Of a stretch of 64,000 nucleotides of DNA, positions 1 through 18,900 are shown one piece after another. The DNA comes from Simmondsia chinensis (Eukaryota; Streptophyta; Magnoliopsida; Caryophyllales; Simmondsiaceae). The DNA is taken from the NCBI GenBank assembly GCA_018398585.1, contig JAGTTD010000006.1, positions 2,554,501 through 2,618,500 on the forward strand, given 5' to 3'. Under the pieces are notes generated by a model, which made no database searches, was not told the origin of the DNA, and saw only the letters and a program-made list of their open reading frames with translations. The position numbers and the translations under genes are program-made. The stretch's first letter is position 1; each line of letters opens with the position of its first letter.

Positions 1-145
1 CCATGTGCGTCGACACACAATCCTACAGTACGATTGGGAATCAGGTGTGTGTCGACACACATGGCAAGTGTGTCGACACACAGCCTTACAGAAGCGCACG
101 GCAGGGTATTGTGTGTCGACACACAGCTTCGACACATAGGTCGGT
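1..145. repeat. Cluster of palindromic TGTGTCGACACA units
   Basis: Four near-identical palindromes centred on GTCGAC lie at 9-14, 51-56, 72-77 and 115-120, and a degenerate fifth is near 128-133. Spacers of 15-35 bp between them are unrelated. The same unit forms a second cluster at 39548-39658. No coding content is evident. It may be part of a larger repeat that starts upstream of the window. Confidence 0.7.
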
Positions 146-499
146 TTTGACAGTTTGTCTGCGTGATTTTTTTCCTGTTTTCGTTATTTCTTTGTGGCTC
201 TTCTCTTGGAACGTCTCTTTTCATATATACACATATATATATATATATCCTCCTTCTTTGATGGTTGAATGTATGAATGAAAAACACAAGGCGAAACAAG
301 AGTGAAAAGATCTTTGCATTCAAAGTGTTCTTGTTGTTGTGTTCTTAAACAAAACTCCAATCTCTCCACATCTCGATCTTTCTCTCCCTTTACACATTCT
401 CACTTCATTTTGGTTGTTGTTGTATCCCCGATAATATTTCGTATAGCGAAATAAACTTTAAGGAAAGTGATTATATGGCCTCAACACCTGAGATCTCTA
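146..499. other. Spacer without recognisable gene
   Basis: Contains a short (TA)n microsatellite around 224-248 and T-rich sequence. No open frame with recognisable similarity and no clear repeat boundary. Confidence 0.5.
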
Positions 500-1804
500 G
501 GTTACCCGGTTGCAAGTATTTTGCAAGTATTTTCAGACTTTGTACTGTCACCTTGGTCATAATCCCTTTTGGGGAAGGAGAAATTTCATAGAGGGACGGG
601 ACTTTATTGTAAACGGCCTTCGATGGAATGTCAACAATGGGAATTCTATTGATATTTGGAGGGATGAATGGATCTCGGATCTCCCATCCTTCTCGGTTGG
701 TTCTAGACCGAGGGAGGTGACGGGTGTGAAGTTTGTTTCTCAGCTTATATGCACCAAAGTGAGAAGGTGGAATTCGGGTCTTCTTTACCGCCTTTTCTCT
801 AGTGAGGAAGCTAAGGCTATCACTTCCATTCCCGTTGGTAATCTCTATAGGGATGGCATGTTGATTTAGCACTTCACAAAGCAGGGACCCAGTTCTATTA
901 AATATGGGTACCGGGTTTGGTTAATTGACCAAACCTCGGTAAACCCCGGAAATAGCATCCTCAAGTTCAAGAGGTTGTTCCCCTAAAAGCTTACACGCTC
1001 TATGGTCGTTATCCTCCCCTCCTAAAATTAAATATTTCATGTGGCGAGCCCTCTCAAATGCCCTTACTACTTTAAAAATCTTTGGAAGAGGAGGCTCAAG
1101 CCTTTTTCCTTTTGCCCTTGTTACGACAGTATTACCAAAATAACCGAGCATTTCATGTTCTTTTGTCCATGGGCGAGAGCCACTTGGTTCGCTTCTTCCT
1201 TGGGCTACAAGCCTTCCAACGAGGGATTTCAGGGCTTCCAACTTCGGTGGGAGTCGTTATGTTCAAACCCGTGCATTTCTCATGATTACCTGGGCAGGAT
1301 TGCATTCTTATATTGGGAAATTTGGAAGGGCAAGTGTGACTTTATTTTTAAAAATATTTCTCATGCCCCGGATCAAGTGGCCCTTCGGGCCGCTACTGCT
1401 ACAACCGAGTTAGCGAACATCCATCACCGTGTTGCTAATGCTGGTACCTGTTCCCATGCTTTGGACGGCACTTTCCGTTCTCGATGGGAACATCCTGTGG
1501 GATGGATCAAGATCAATATCCATGCTGCTTTTTCATCCACTTCTTCGTCTGCTCTCGCCATTATGGCACGCTCGTGCTCAGGTCATATTGTGGGAGGTTG
1601 ATGTGGAGCCCCTCCTTAGCTTCTTCTTATGGTTGAAAAAATATGATTGTTGAGTCCGATTGTAAGCAGGCTGTTGATTTTATTTCTCGTTGTGTCTCCC
1701 CCTCATGGGATTGTATGGCTATTATTGAGGATATCGCTATTATATCGTCATCTAGTTCTTTTGATGCTTTTTTATTTCGCTGGGCACCTAGGACATGTAA
1801 TAGG

Positions 1805-2689
1805 CATGGTTATTAAACTCCCGATCTGGATCTTAGAATCTTACGATTCTACAATTCCACAATGGTCGATCGATCTGGATCCTAAGTAGAATTTTAATTT
1901 TGTGGAATCTTACGATCCATTGATATTAAACAAAACTAACAGATAGGATCATAATACAATTTTACGATTCTACCGATCCAATCTCGATCCTACCATGCAT
2001 ACATAAAAAGTTCAAAAGTAAAAAATTTCAAGCATATATTATTATAAATGAACGTATTTTCTTACCCTGAGGTAAAAGAAAGTTAAATTAAATGTTTATA
2101 TATATTCTCATTAAACTTAAATTAAGTTTAGTTTTAAGGTATAACCTTATAAAATTTAATTAGCAACATCTATGTTATATTATAGCGTATTGTTATATTT
2201 GATTACATTTCTTAATTATACGTAACCTTGTAAGTTGAGGCCTTATATAATACTTTGTGAATTATGCAACTAATTTTAATATCGAAAATAATTATAATAT
2301 ACATGTCATAGATGTCAAAGAACTAACTTTCCCTAAAAGCTTAAATTGATGGGTGAAGGCCCAACATTGACTTTATGCTCTAATGTGGCTCTCACACAAA
2401 TGCTTATTAGACTTGATCGTGACTATTGACAGGCTCACCTCATACCTTGTACTTAAGTTAAGTTAATATTGAATTTGGGGTTATTAGGATTTGAACTAGT
2501 GACCTTTTGGTTAACAAGATTATAATACCATGTCAAAGAACCAACTTTTCCAAAATAGTTAAGCTAGTGAGTGAAGGCCCCGGATTGATTTTATGCACTA
2601 GAATCATACGATTTTCGATTCGATCCTACGATTCCGATTCTATGAATCCCTTAACGATCCTAAGTAGAATCCCGATTCTAACAACCTTG
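1805..2689. mobile_element. Non-autonomous DNA element (8-bp TSD) inside the LINE
   Basis: The insertion is flanked by GTAATAGG at 1797-1804 and 2690-2697, a perfect 8-bp target-site duplication. The ends are imperfect inverted repeats: the left end begins CATGGTTATTAAACTC and the reverse complement of the right end begins CAAGGTTGTTAGAATC. Internal sequence repeats GATCCTAAGTAGAAT-like motifs in both orientations. No transposase is present. The 8-bp duplication suits a hAT-type element; Mutator-like is the alternative. It carries a TRIM at 2313-2600. Confidence 0.75.
2313..2600 (-). mobile_element. TRIM retrotransposon copy (72-bp LTR family)
   Basis: On the minus strand this reads LTR, primer-binding site, short internal region, LTR. 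The LTRs are about 2313-2385 and 2531-2600; the degenerate primer-binding site (reverse complement of ATAATACCA) abuts 2530. It belongs to the same family as the array at 42311-43043. LTR ends have diverged and I could not define a target duplication. Confidence 0.7.
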
Positions 2690-2835
2690 GTAATAGGATC
2701 GCCCACTTTGTAGCTTCTAATCACTTAGCTGGTCGTTGTTTGCATGGCTGATGAGATATGTGTCCCCCTTGCTTGTTTTTATTAGTAATGTAATTTTTGT
2801 CTGCGAAACTTCTTTGTGTTAAAAAAAAAAAAAAA

Positions 2836-4134
2836 TCACATTTTAACACTGAAAAAAGTCAAATGAGATATTAATTGGAAAATGGGCCCAAGGGACAGGT
2901 GGACCACCCTACATTTTAGGCCCAGCAGTGAACCGACAAATGGGCCTCAGCCCACGAATGACTTCACTGTCAATGCAGGAAGTCACAAGTGGCAGGAAAA
3001 AATTTTCGACTTTTATTTGATATGCATAAAGTTAAAATTATTAAATAATTTTTAATTATTTTAAAATATAAGAAGTAACTTACCTAACCTATAGATAAGT
3101 TCTACTTCCTTAATAACTTTTAATCTATATGCCAATCATATCCCTTGTAATTTATAAGTACGACAACTTTGTCCTTTAAATTGTAAGTCTCTCTATCAAC
3201 TTTACCCCTTTTTAATTGAAATTAGAAGATTGATCATGGGTATAATGGTCATTTTAATTGTATTTCATGGGAAGTTATTGTATCAACCAAATACTTTTAT
3301 AATACTTCTCGGAAAGTTGACAAGGCAAGTGAATTCCTAAGTACTACTTCTGTAGGAATTCAATTCATTTGGCAACCAAACGAGGCCTAAAAGTATATCT
3401 ATTAGTATTTGGTTCCATTTAACATCAATTTAGAACTAAAGGTTTTTTTGTTCATAAAGTTAAATTATAAACAAAAAAAAAGTACTCAACTATCAAAAAC
3501 AATTACCGTTAAAAGCCCCCTTTTAAAAACAGTAGATATTTTTTTTAAAGAGGTAAAGAGAAACAATCTTATTTTGCTGGCCGCAGTTTTGGTTGTATTT
3601 TAACTGTTGTCTTTAATGATTGCAGTTGCGTGATAATTTGCTGCCTAGCTAGGTTCCTTCAACTCTTGGTCGATGGAGGCGAGAAGTGAAGAATTTCTCA
3701 GGCAATTGTTAGCAACAGTGTAAGCGAGTGGGCTATCTTAGCCTTTAATCAGACGTTTACATTGGAGTTCAGAATACAAGCAGTTTGTTCTTATGCACTG
3801 GTGCATTTATTGTTTTGCGCTTGTTATGGTGTGTTTTTTGGTTGGCCTTTTTCAATTTTGGGTGTTTGTTTTCGTGTAGATGCACGGGGTTTCTATTGTT
3901 GTTGTTTGTTGTGCGTGTTCGGCCCTGCCTTGTACTTTTGTGTCTTTACGACTTGTATTTTAATTATCAGAACCATATAAAAAAAAAAATAATCTCAAGA
4001 CCGTTTTGAAAACGGCAGATTCATGAGCAAACAAACTCTCACCTACAACGTAATTAGTTCAATTTTCAACGTAATTTGTGTGTGTCTGTATATATTAATT
4101 TACAAAAACTAAATATTAAAAATCTAATTATATC
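2836..4134. other. Repeat-derived spacer
   Basis: At 3340-3392 lies the end of the MITE family whose terminus reads ACCAAACGAGGCCT; its other end is not clear (weak similarity from about 2975). About 3600-3990 is T/G-rich, ends in an A tract at 3978-3988 and resembles a LINE 3' untranslated region. No intact coding sequence is recognised. Confidence 0.5.
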
Positions 4135-4741
4135 CAGAGATGAAAAATCCAACCCAACCTAAAAACCCATGTGAAGACCCGTTTTTTGCTCGACCTGAAA
4201 ATGAATCGATACTCAACTTAATCCAACTCACCCACCATTAATCCCAACCCATTAACCAGTTTAAAATGACCTGAACTCATACCCAATCTGACCTGAAACC
4301 CGAGTTAATCCAAAGTCTTTAAATGTAATGATAGTTATTATTTGTGAATAAGTGCAACTGACCTTTTATAAAAATATTATTATACATGTATAGTGGTAAA
4401 TGGTAAATAAATTTGTTGGTAAATATATAAAATATTTAAAATACAACTTAAACTTGTGCAAATAGTTCATGCCATCAAGGCATTGATAGTAAAATTATGA
4501 TGACGCAAAACTCGTATAACTTGACAAAAGATTGACTCGAACCTAAAATGATCCAAAATTACTAACTCAAACATGAAACGACTAGACCCAAACCCAAGTC
4601 AATTCAAGTATAGGTAAAAACCGAAAGTGACCTCAGCCTAAATGGGTTGACCTGAGCTTGACCTAATTGTAAACCTGAAATGATCCAAACTCGAATGGAA
4701 ACACTTGTACCTGACCCAAATGATTCGATTGCTGCCTCTTG
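4135..4741. mobile_element. hAT-like non-autonomous element
   Basis: Begins CAGAGATGAAAAATCC and ends, on the complementary strand, CAAGAGGCAGCAATCG, giving short imperfect terminal inverted repeats. The flanks ATTATATC and GTTATATT are a plausible decayed 8-bp target duplication. The interior is rich in AACCCAAC/GACCTGAA-type repeats common in plant hAT derivatives. No transposase frame is visible. Confidence 0.5.
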
Positions 4742-5744
4742 TTATATTTGATTTTTTTTAAAGAGGTAAAGGCAGGGCTTCAACTGCAAGGGACTCACGG
4801 ATGCCCTCTTATGAAAGGGAATCTCAAAACATCAGCTTGAGAAATATAGAGGAGAACTTAAGAGGAAGCACAATCCTAGATAGAAACACCTGAACCCTCA
4901 TGACCAACATTTGTAAGCTAATCAACCACCCAATTCGTTTCTCTGAACACAAATAATGAAAATTTTCTCGAACCGAAGAGCTGAAGTTACATATATCTTT
5001 CACCTATAGTTATATATTAGTACATGCATTATACATTTATGCTTATAAGCAAAGTATTAATGATAGCTATGATTAAATAACAAATAATATTCAACCACCT
5101 TTAAAAAAAAAAAAAAAAATTTAAATCTAGATAAATTACCTACATAGATTTTAACTCATGCAAGTTCAATCCAAAAAGTTTAATGAACAAAAACTTCACT
5201 TTTTGGTATCTTCCTTGGCCACATTCATCTATATATTCTCTTGCATATCAATAGTATTATCTAACAAGTTAAGGAAGAGATAAGGTACTTTCGATCCCCG
5301 GTTTTTTATCTTGTAATATGTTCTGTACGTTGTTAAGGACTCCACATGTAAGTCTAGTTGAATCTTAACTCTTGATTGATGTACTGTGTCCTTGAAAAGA
5401 GGGGTGTGTTTGAATGCCGCATGTGAGTCTAGTTGAATACCGCATTGGAGTTATAAAAGAGAAGAGATAACCGTATAAGTATGGTAGGTTACTTCACCTA
5501 ATTCCAATTAGTTTCGGGATGAAACAACATTTTGGCTTACATGTGGACCTTATATGTAAAAGCTCTGTGGGTCGGGGCTAAGTACCTAGTGAAATTTAAC
5601 ATGCATCTTCTGTTAATCTCTTCTTTTTCACAACTCCAACGTGAGACTCGTATTAGTTAGACTTACGTGTAGAGTCCTTAACATCTTTATCGGATGGTTA
5701 CTGACATCGTTTTGGACAGCGAATTCGTCAAGTAGGTGAATGAG
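4742..5744 (+). promoter_or_regulatory. Upstream region of the aminopropyltransferase gene
   Basis: One kilobase upstream of the first exon. No confident TATA box or transcription start can be assigned. Positions 5480-5600 hold a copy of a dispersed repeat also found near 15685-15762, 16655-16755 and 26521-26630 (shared end GTGAAATTTAACA), so part of the upstream region is repeat-derived. Confidence 0.35.
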
Positions 5745-13742
<7,998 letters not shown>

Positions 13743-15927
13743 CCGAGGCAAAAGCCATTGTACTACAAGAAAAATATATTAATCATGTGGATTTCACTTG
13801 ATCTCATCGTATTTTAGTAGATAGCTTTATTTTAGTAGTAATATAAATAATTTAGGATTAAAGTGATCCTATCCTCCCTGAGTCTAGTATAAAAGGAGTA
13901 ATTAGGTTTGTATTGACAACAAAGAATGAATGATATCCAAAATGCATCATTTGTTGCCCGAAAAATGGATTAATTACGTGCATGATATTGGTAATATGGT
14001 GTGTACAACGACAATACTGCGTATAATAAGTAAAATACTGTTGTATATTACCGAAAAATTAACCGAAAAATACAGTAAAAATAATCAGATGGTGCTGCTG
14101 GAAATTACAGTAAATGAATCAAAAATTACAGCAATTTCAAACTGAAAAATTGCAGGAAAAAAAAGAGATATTACGGTAATTTAAAACAACGAAAATAGTA
14201 AACAATTTAACGTTAATTTTGGTGTAATGTAGTAAAATAAAGCAGCAACGTTGTGACAAAATAAACGTAGTTGAATATTAAACACGACACTCAAAAAATA
14301 CCGGAAGAGGGAAGTTGGATTAGAATATACCGAAGATACAATACCATTGGAAGTACCACTGTTCTAAAGACGATTTCCCCTCTACTTCGGTGCAAACAGA
14401 CAAGTAGGCAGCCGTCCTCCAGGATTTACACGATCCGACCCTTAACGTACACTCGTTAATTGTCGGTTAGGAACGCCTCAAACTTTGCCCAGAGATTGAA
14501 GAAAATGGGAGATAAGTCGGGAACGAGAATGAGAGAGAAGACGAGAAAGTTGGTTGCTGTTGCTCAGTTGGTGCACTGCTCAAGCATCATATTTATACTA
14601 AAAGATTAAGACCTAGTAGTTAATTGGCAACGGCTATAAACGCATGGGATGATCAATGTGATGGTGCAACAGCTAGTAACGCATATGTTTAATGCAGTAG
14701 ATCAAACTAGCAATTACATTTTTAATGACAGTGACGCGTAAAATAAATATACCCGGTGTAAAAAACTCACCCTTGCCTAAGCATGGCGCGCACGTGGTTC
14801 CCTCCATTCCTTCACCCAAGGCTTAATTCAAATGAATAAAAAACATACCCCCTTATAAACTCAACTACCCCCTTCTAAATTATCAATGTAGGATTTGGGA
14901 TCTATTACAATGCGGGATACAACTACACAACTAGACTTAGCTTGTATCATTTTTCCAACACATAACATTTGATATAATATTATCTTAGTAGGTAATTTTA
15001 CGTTACTAATAAAATTAGATCATTTGGTCTATCTAAATTAGAAATTAAGATTTTACTGGTCTCCCTTCGAATTTAATATAAATGTTAATAGGGTTAATAC
15101 ATACAAATCAATTAATAGAAGTCGAACATATTTTCACTATCACTCTTATTCTCGTTTCCTGCTCATTTTTACTATCCTTTCCCTTTAATTTCACTATCAA
15201 ACCCTAATTAAACTCCAAACGATAAAATCTAGCTACTCTTCTTAATTTTTAGCTTTATCGCATTACTATTAATTCTTTATTCTAAAGGCAAAGACGGATG
15301 TAAAATATTCGTCTTTCCGAATATAGGGTCAGCCGTGATCCTCCAGACCACCCCTCTAGTAGAGTATAAGATCGTCTAAAAGTGAAAACCTATTAGTTTA
15401 AACTTTTAAAATAGTTCGTTTGGTATGAGACATGCTTGTGCACTGGTCATGCTTCAAGCTCAATGTGCACTCGCCCAAGGAAGCGTAACAGAGCATAAAA
15501 CTATTATTAAATCTTCATCTACTGTCTTAAATTTTTGACAGAATCTACAGTTTACACAAGTCAAATAGCTATTACTAGATTCAAATTATTGAGAACTTCA
15601 CGAATACGAATCGAGCAAGAAATCTCATTTTGAGTTATAAGAGAAAATATATCAATGTATACATAAATTTAGTAACAATTGGTTTTAGGATGGAATTGCA
15701 CTTGAGTTGAAACGTATATACCAGACCTCTCAGCCACATCTAAGGCCTAGTGAAATTTCACACAAACCATACAATATCAACAATCGAACATGTATACAAA
15801 GATAAATGAAAATTACAGTGGTAGATGGAAAGACTGAGTCTCTCTATACAACACTCACACGTGGCAACACCAGCCCCCTTTTCTCACCCGTTCATGTCGT
15901 TTCAAAACGGTTTCACAAGTAATGGCG
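13743..15927. other. Spacer with a possible LTR-type promoter remnant
   Basis: The intergenic space between the convergent ends of the two genes. About 14250-14960, read on the minus strand, begins TGTTGGAAAAATGATAC at 14960 and has a TATAAAT box at 14591-14597 followed by a CT-rich stretch. This resembles the U3-R part of a copia-like LTR, but I found no matching second end, primer-binding site or target duplication. Positions 13980-14150 are rich in ATTACAGTA-type motifs. Positions 15685-15762 hold a copy of the repeat seen upstream of 5600. No gene is recognised. Confidence 0.4.
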
Positions 15928-18900
15928 CTACAATGGGATTTGCTCTTCGACATCGACATAGCCTTTCGGGTTCATCGAGGAAATGCATAGATAGTGAGGG
16001 GTAAAGAAATAGATGAACAAAAACACCAACACCCCGAGATCAGCCTCCTCCCCTACTGCTGCTCGAGGAGGATTGAAAATGTATTTTTGGATTGCACACC
16101 ATAAGCAGTATAGGGTTGCGATGATTATGATAAGCTTAGCCGATTGATTGTATTGGGTTCTGATCGACTTGGAAGACCTTACCCTGCACGTCAGAACCGC
16201 AAACTATTGAGATTTGTACTTGAAGTGGAATAGTAAGTTCGACAAAATTGTTTCTTATAGATGTTATATTGCAGAAGAAAAGGAACAAAAGGAGCTCATT
16301 GTTTATTCCATGGTAAAATACAGTACGATAAGTAAATGGATTTGTTCCTTTTTTGGGAATATAATGCCTTTGTGAGGTACTTTTGCCTTAAATTTTTCAA
16401 TTGAGTCGTATGAAAAACCACCTGTTGATGTAAATGTAACCGAAGATCAAGGACGAGCAAAGGAAGGCGACTACTACGACCGCGTCTGGGGTGATGGGAG
16501 CAGGGCTAGCCCACCAACCGGTGCTTAGTATCCAAGTGTACATCGAAGAATGGCCATTTTCCTGCACCAAATTTGGAAAACAATCAGTGTCAAAAACTTC
16601 GGATATGAGTATAGTTGAAATGTCTCACATTGAAATTCTGACAAAAAAGGGATGTAAATTGGTTTTAGGATAGAACCTCACTTAGGTTTATATGTGGATC
16701 TCATATGTACCAACTTTATGGGTTGGGTCTAATATCTAGTGAAATTTAACAACACGTCCAATAGTTAGAAACTCTACTAAGGGAACATGGTAGGGTTTAA
16801 GGGCATGTTTGGCTAAAAAGCAACAGTCTCAATGCCCCAAGGGCTCCCGTCTAAGCAAGGTCTGGAGGAGTGGATGCACGCAACCTTCCCCTTGTTTCTG
16901 AGAACCCCCAACCTAAAGGCGCAACACAGAGACTTCCCAGGAGATCATCCATCTTAGTACTACTCTCGCCCAAACACGCTTAACTTTGGAGTTCTAATGA
17001 GACCCGATGCTTGCATGATGGTACCCTCTTTGGCGGGAAGACTATTTGGCTAAATTGTAAAAATACTGTTATCTTTGCAAAAGCATTTTTTTGCGGAAAT
17101 ACTCCTATAAAAGTGCTTTTCAAGTCATTTTTGTCTGAAAAAGTTTTAGTTTTTGCTTCTACCTCTACTGTAAAAGAAAAACACTATTTTTCTGTTTCTA
17201 CATAAGAACATTAAATCAACTTTTACTTCTATTAGAATACTTTTTTTTTCTAGGCCAACAACCTTCAAATTCTTGAAAAGTGCTCCAAGAACGAAACTTG
17301 GCCAAATAGATCCTGTGTCCACTTTAAATTTTCACGTAACAACTTAATCGTTTGAAATAGTTGGTTCCTTGACAGATAGCGAAGAGATGGTACCTCAAAT
17401 AAGTGGTCAAGAAAGAAGTGGGACAAAGAGCCAGCGTAGATAAGCAGAAAACACTGCAGCTTGTTTAGGGGCACCTACCAATATCATAAAAACAACAATA
17501 TGTTAAACAAAAATAAGCACCGATAAACAGAACTTATCTGATAAGACGAGAATTGTTATTTTTTTCACCTGTTTGATGTCGTTTATGCTCGTATACTGAT
17601 ACAACGAGACCAATTAATACTTGACCCATAGAGCTAACACAACACAATATCACTGTGATGTACTTTAGAGCTGTGGACTAGAGTACGCCTCAATTTCTCA
17701 GTTTTATCTCAATAACAAACAAAAGGGAAGAGCACTTTTTGGCGCGTTTTTGTAATTTTCCATTTTTTTATGCTGGGATTCTCGAAGTTTTATAGAGCTA
17801 CCGATACAAATGTTTTTTTTAATTATTAGCGAAACAATCGCGATACAAAAACGGCATTCCGTAAGGGTGGAACCCGAGACCACACCTTATTGAGCGAGAT
17901 CAAAGCAAAAGCAGAACAAAAATTAGAAAAGGGAAAGACCACACCTAGTACAAATGTAACAGTCTAGAGGTGTAAATGGAAGCCGAGGAATCAATAAGGG
18001 TCGAATTCAACGCACGTTATGCTTTGAAGCAGTGACAGACGGTCATATAATAAATATATCCGGTCACAAATTTTCTATCTGAGATAAACTTTTTATACTA
18101 AATTGGAAATTCATCACTTAATATAGATCATATCATATAAATGGAAAAAATATCAACAGCAGTGTATGCAATAAAAGTTTTGAAACTTAGGACCTCACTG
18201 CCTTAAAAGTTTTACCATTTATTATCTAAATGGTAAGTATTTTATCGTTTACATACCATAAAGTTTAAAAGATTTATCAACCGGGTACCCTCCTATCGAA
18301 ATTTGATATATTTTCATTAAAAATTCCTAAAGCGGAACGTCATCGCAATAATATATAAGTATTTTTTTATCTAAATTTGATAATGTTTCCCAGAAAATAT
18401 TAAATTATGACAGATGATTTCAGCAATAAATGGCTAGCTGATATCGAAAGTCAATAAAGTTTCCTTGTAGTCCGTTGGCTTTTTTTGGAAAAATTGAAAT
18501 GAGTTTTATATTTATATATATGGTAATATCATTGATAGAATAAAATTGTTATTATCAGAATAAAATTATAGTTTTTAAGATAATTTTGTAGCTCTTATTG
18601 TTCGTAAGTCACTTTGTTGTTTTGACAATAATAATTTTTGCCCTGACAATAACAAATGTCATATATGTATATATATATACACACACACACACAAACATAA
18701 CAGAGGGTATATCTAAGTGATAAAATATTCAAATTTCAAATACCTTGTCATATATATTAAAATATCGAAGGTAACTAGATGATAAATCCTAAATCTCAAA
18801 AAACCTAAGTGATAGTATCCCGATCAAATACAACTGGAAGAAGTTAGTCTATTAGCATTGATTATATAGTTATGTATATTTTTTAGGTGTTGTCATTATT

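Larger units (their letters stand above)
500..2835 (+). mobile_element. L1-type LINE, 5'-truncated and decayed, with poly-A tail
   Basis: The 3' end of a non-LTR retrotransposon pol gene. About 535-925 encodes the region after the reverse transcriptase (seen as LGHNP, RDFIVNGLRW, NSIDIWRDEWI). About 1040-1400 encodes the zinc-binding zf-RVT segment (CPCYDS, TEHFMFFCPWARATW). About 1480-2740 encodes a degenerate RNase H domain. Frameshifts and stops break the frame at several points (for example, a TAG where a Trp codon is expected near 868). The RNase H part is split by an 885-bp insertion at 1805-2689; removing it rejoins the frame. The element ends in a 15-A tract at 2821-2835. The reverse transcriptase itself is absent, so it is a dead 5'-truncated copy. 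Confidence 0.85.

Noticed and set aside
1..145. CRISPR-like array from the regularly spaced TGTGTCGACACA units
   Set aside because: Units are short palindromes with irregular spacing, the genome is a plant, and no cas genes are present.
13980..14460. Small coding frames at 13930-14145 and 14271-14459
   Set aside because: No recognisable protein; they lie in an LTR-like, promoter-like stretch with ATTACAGTA-type internal repeats.
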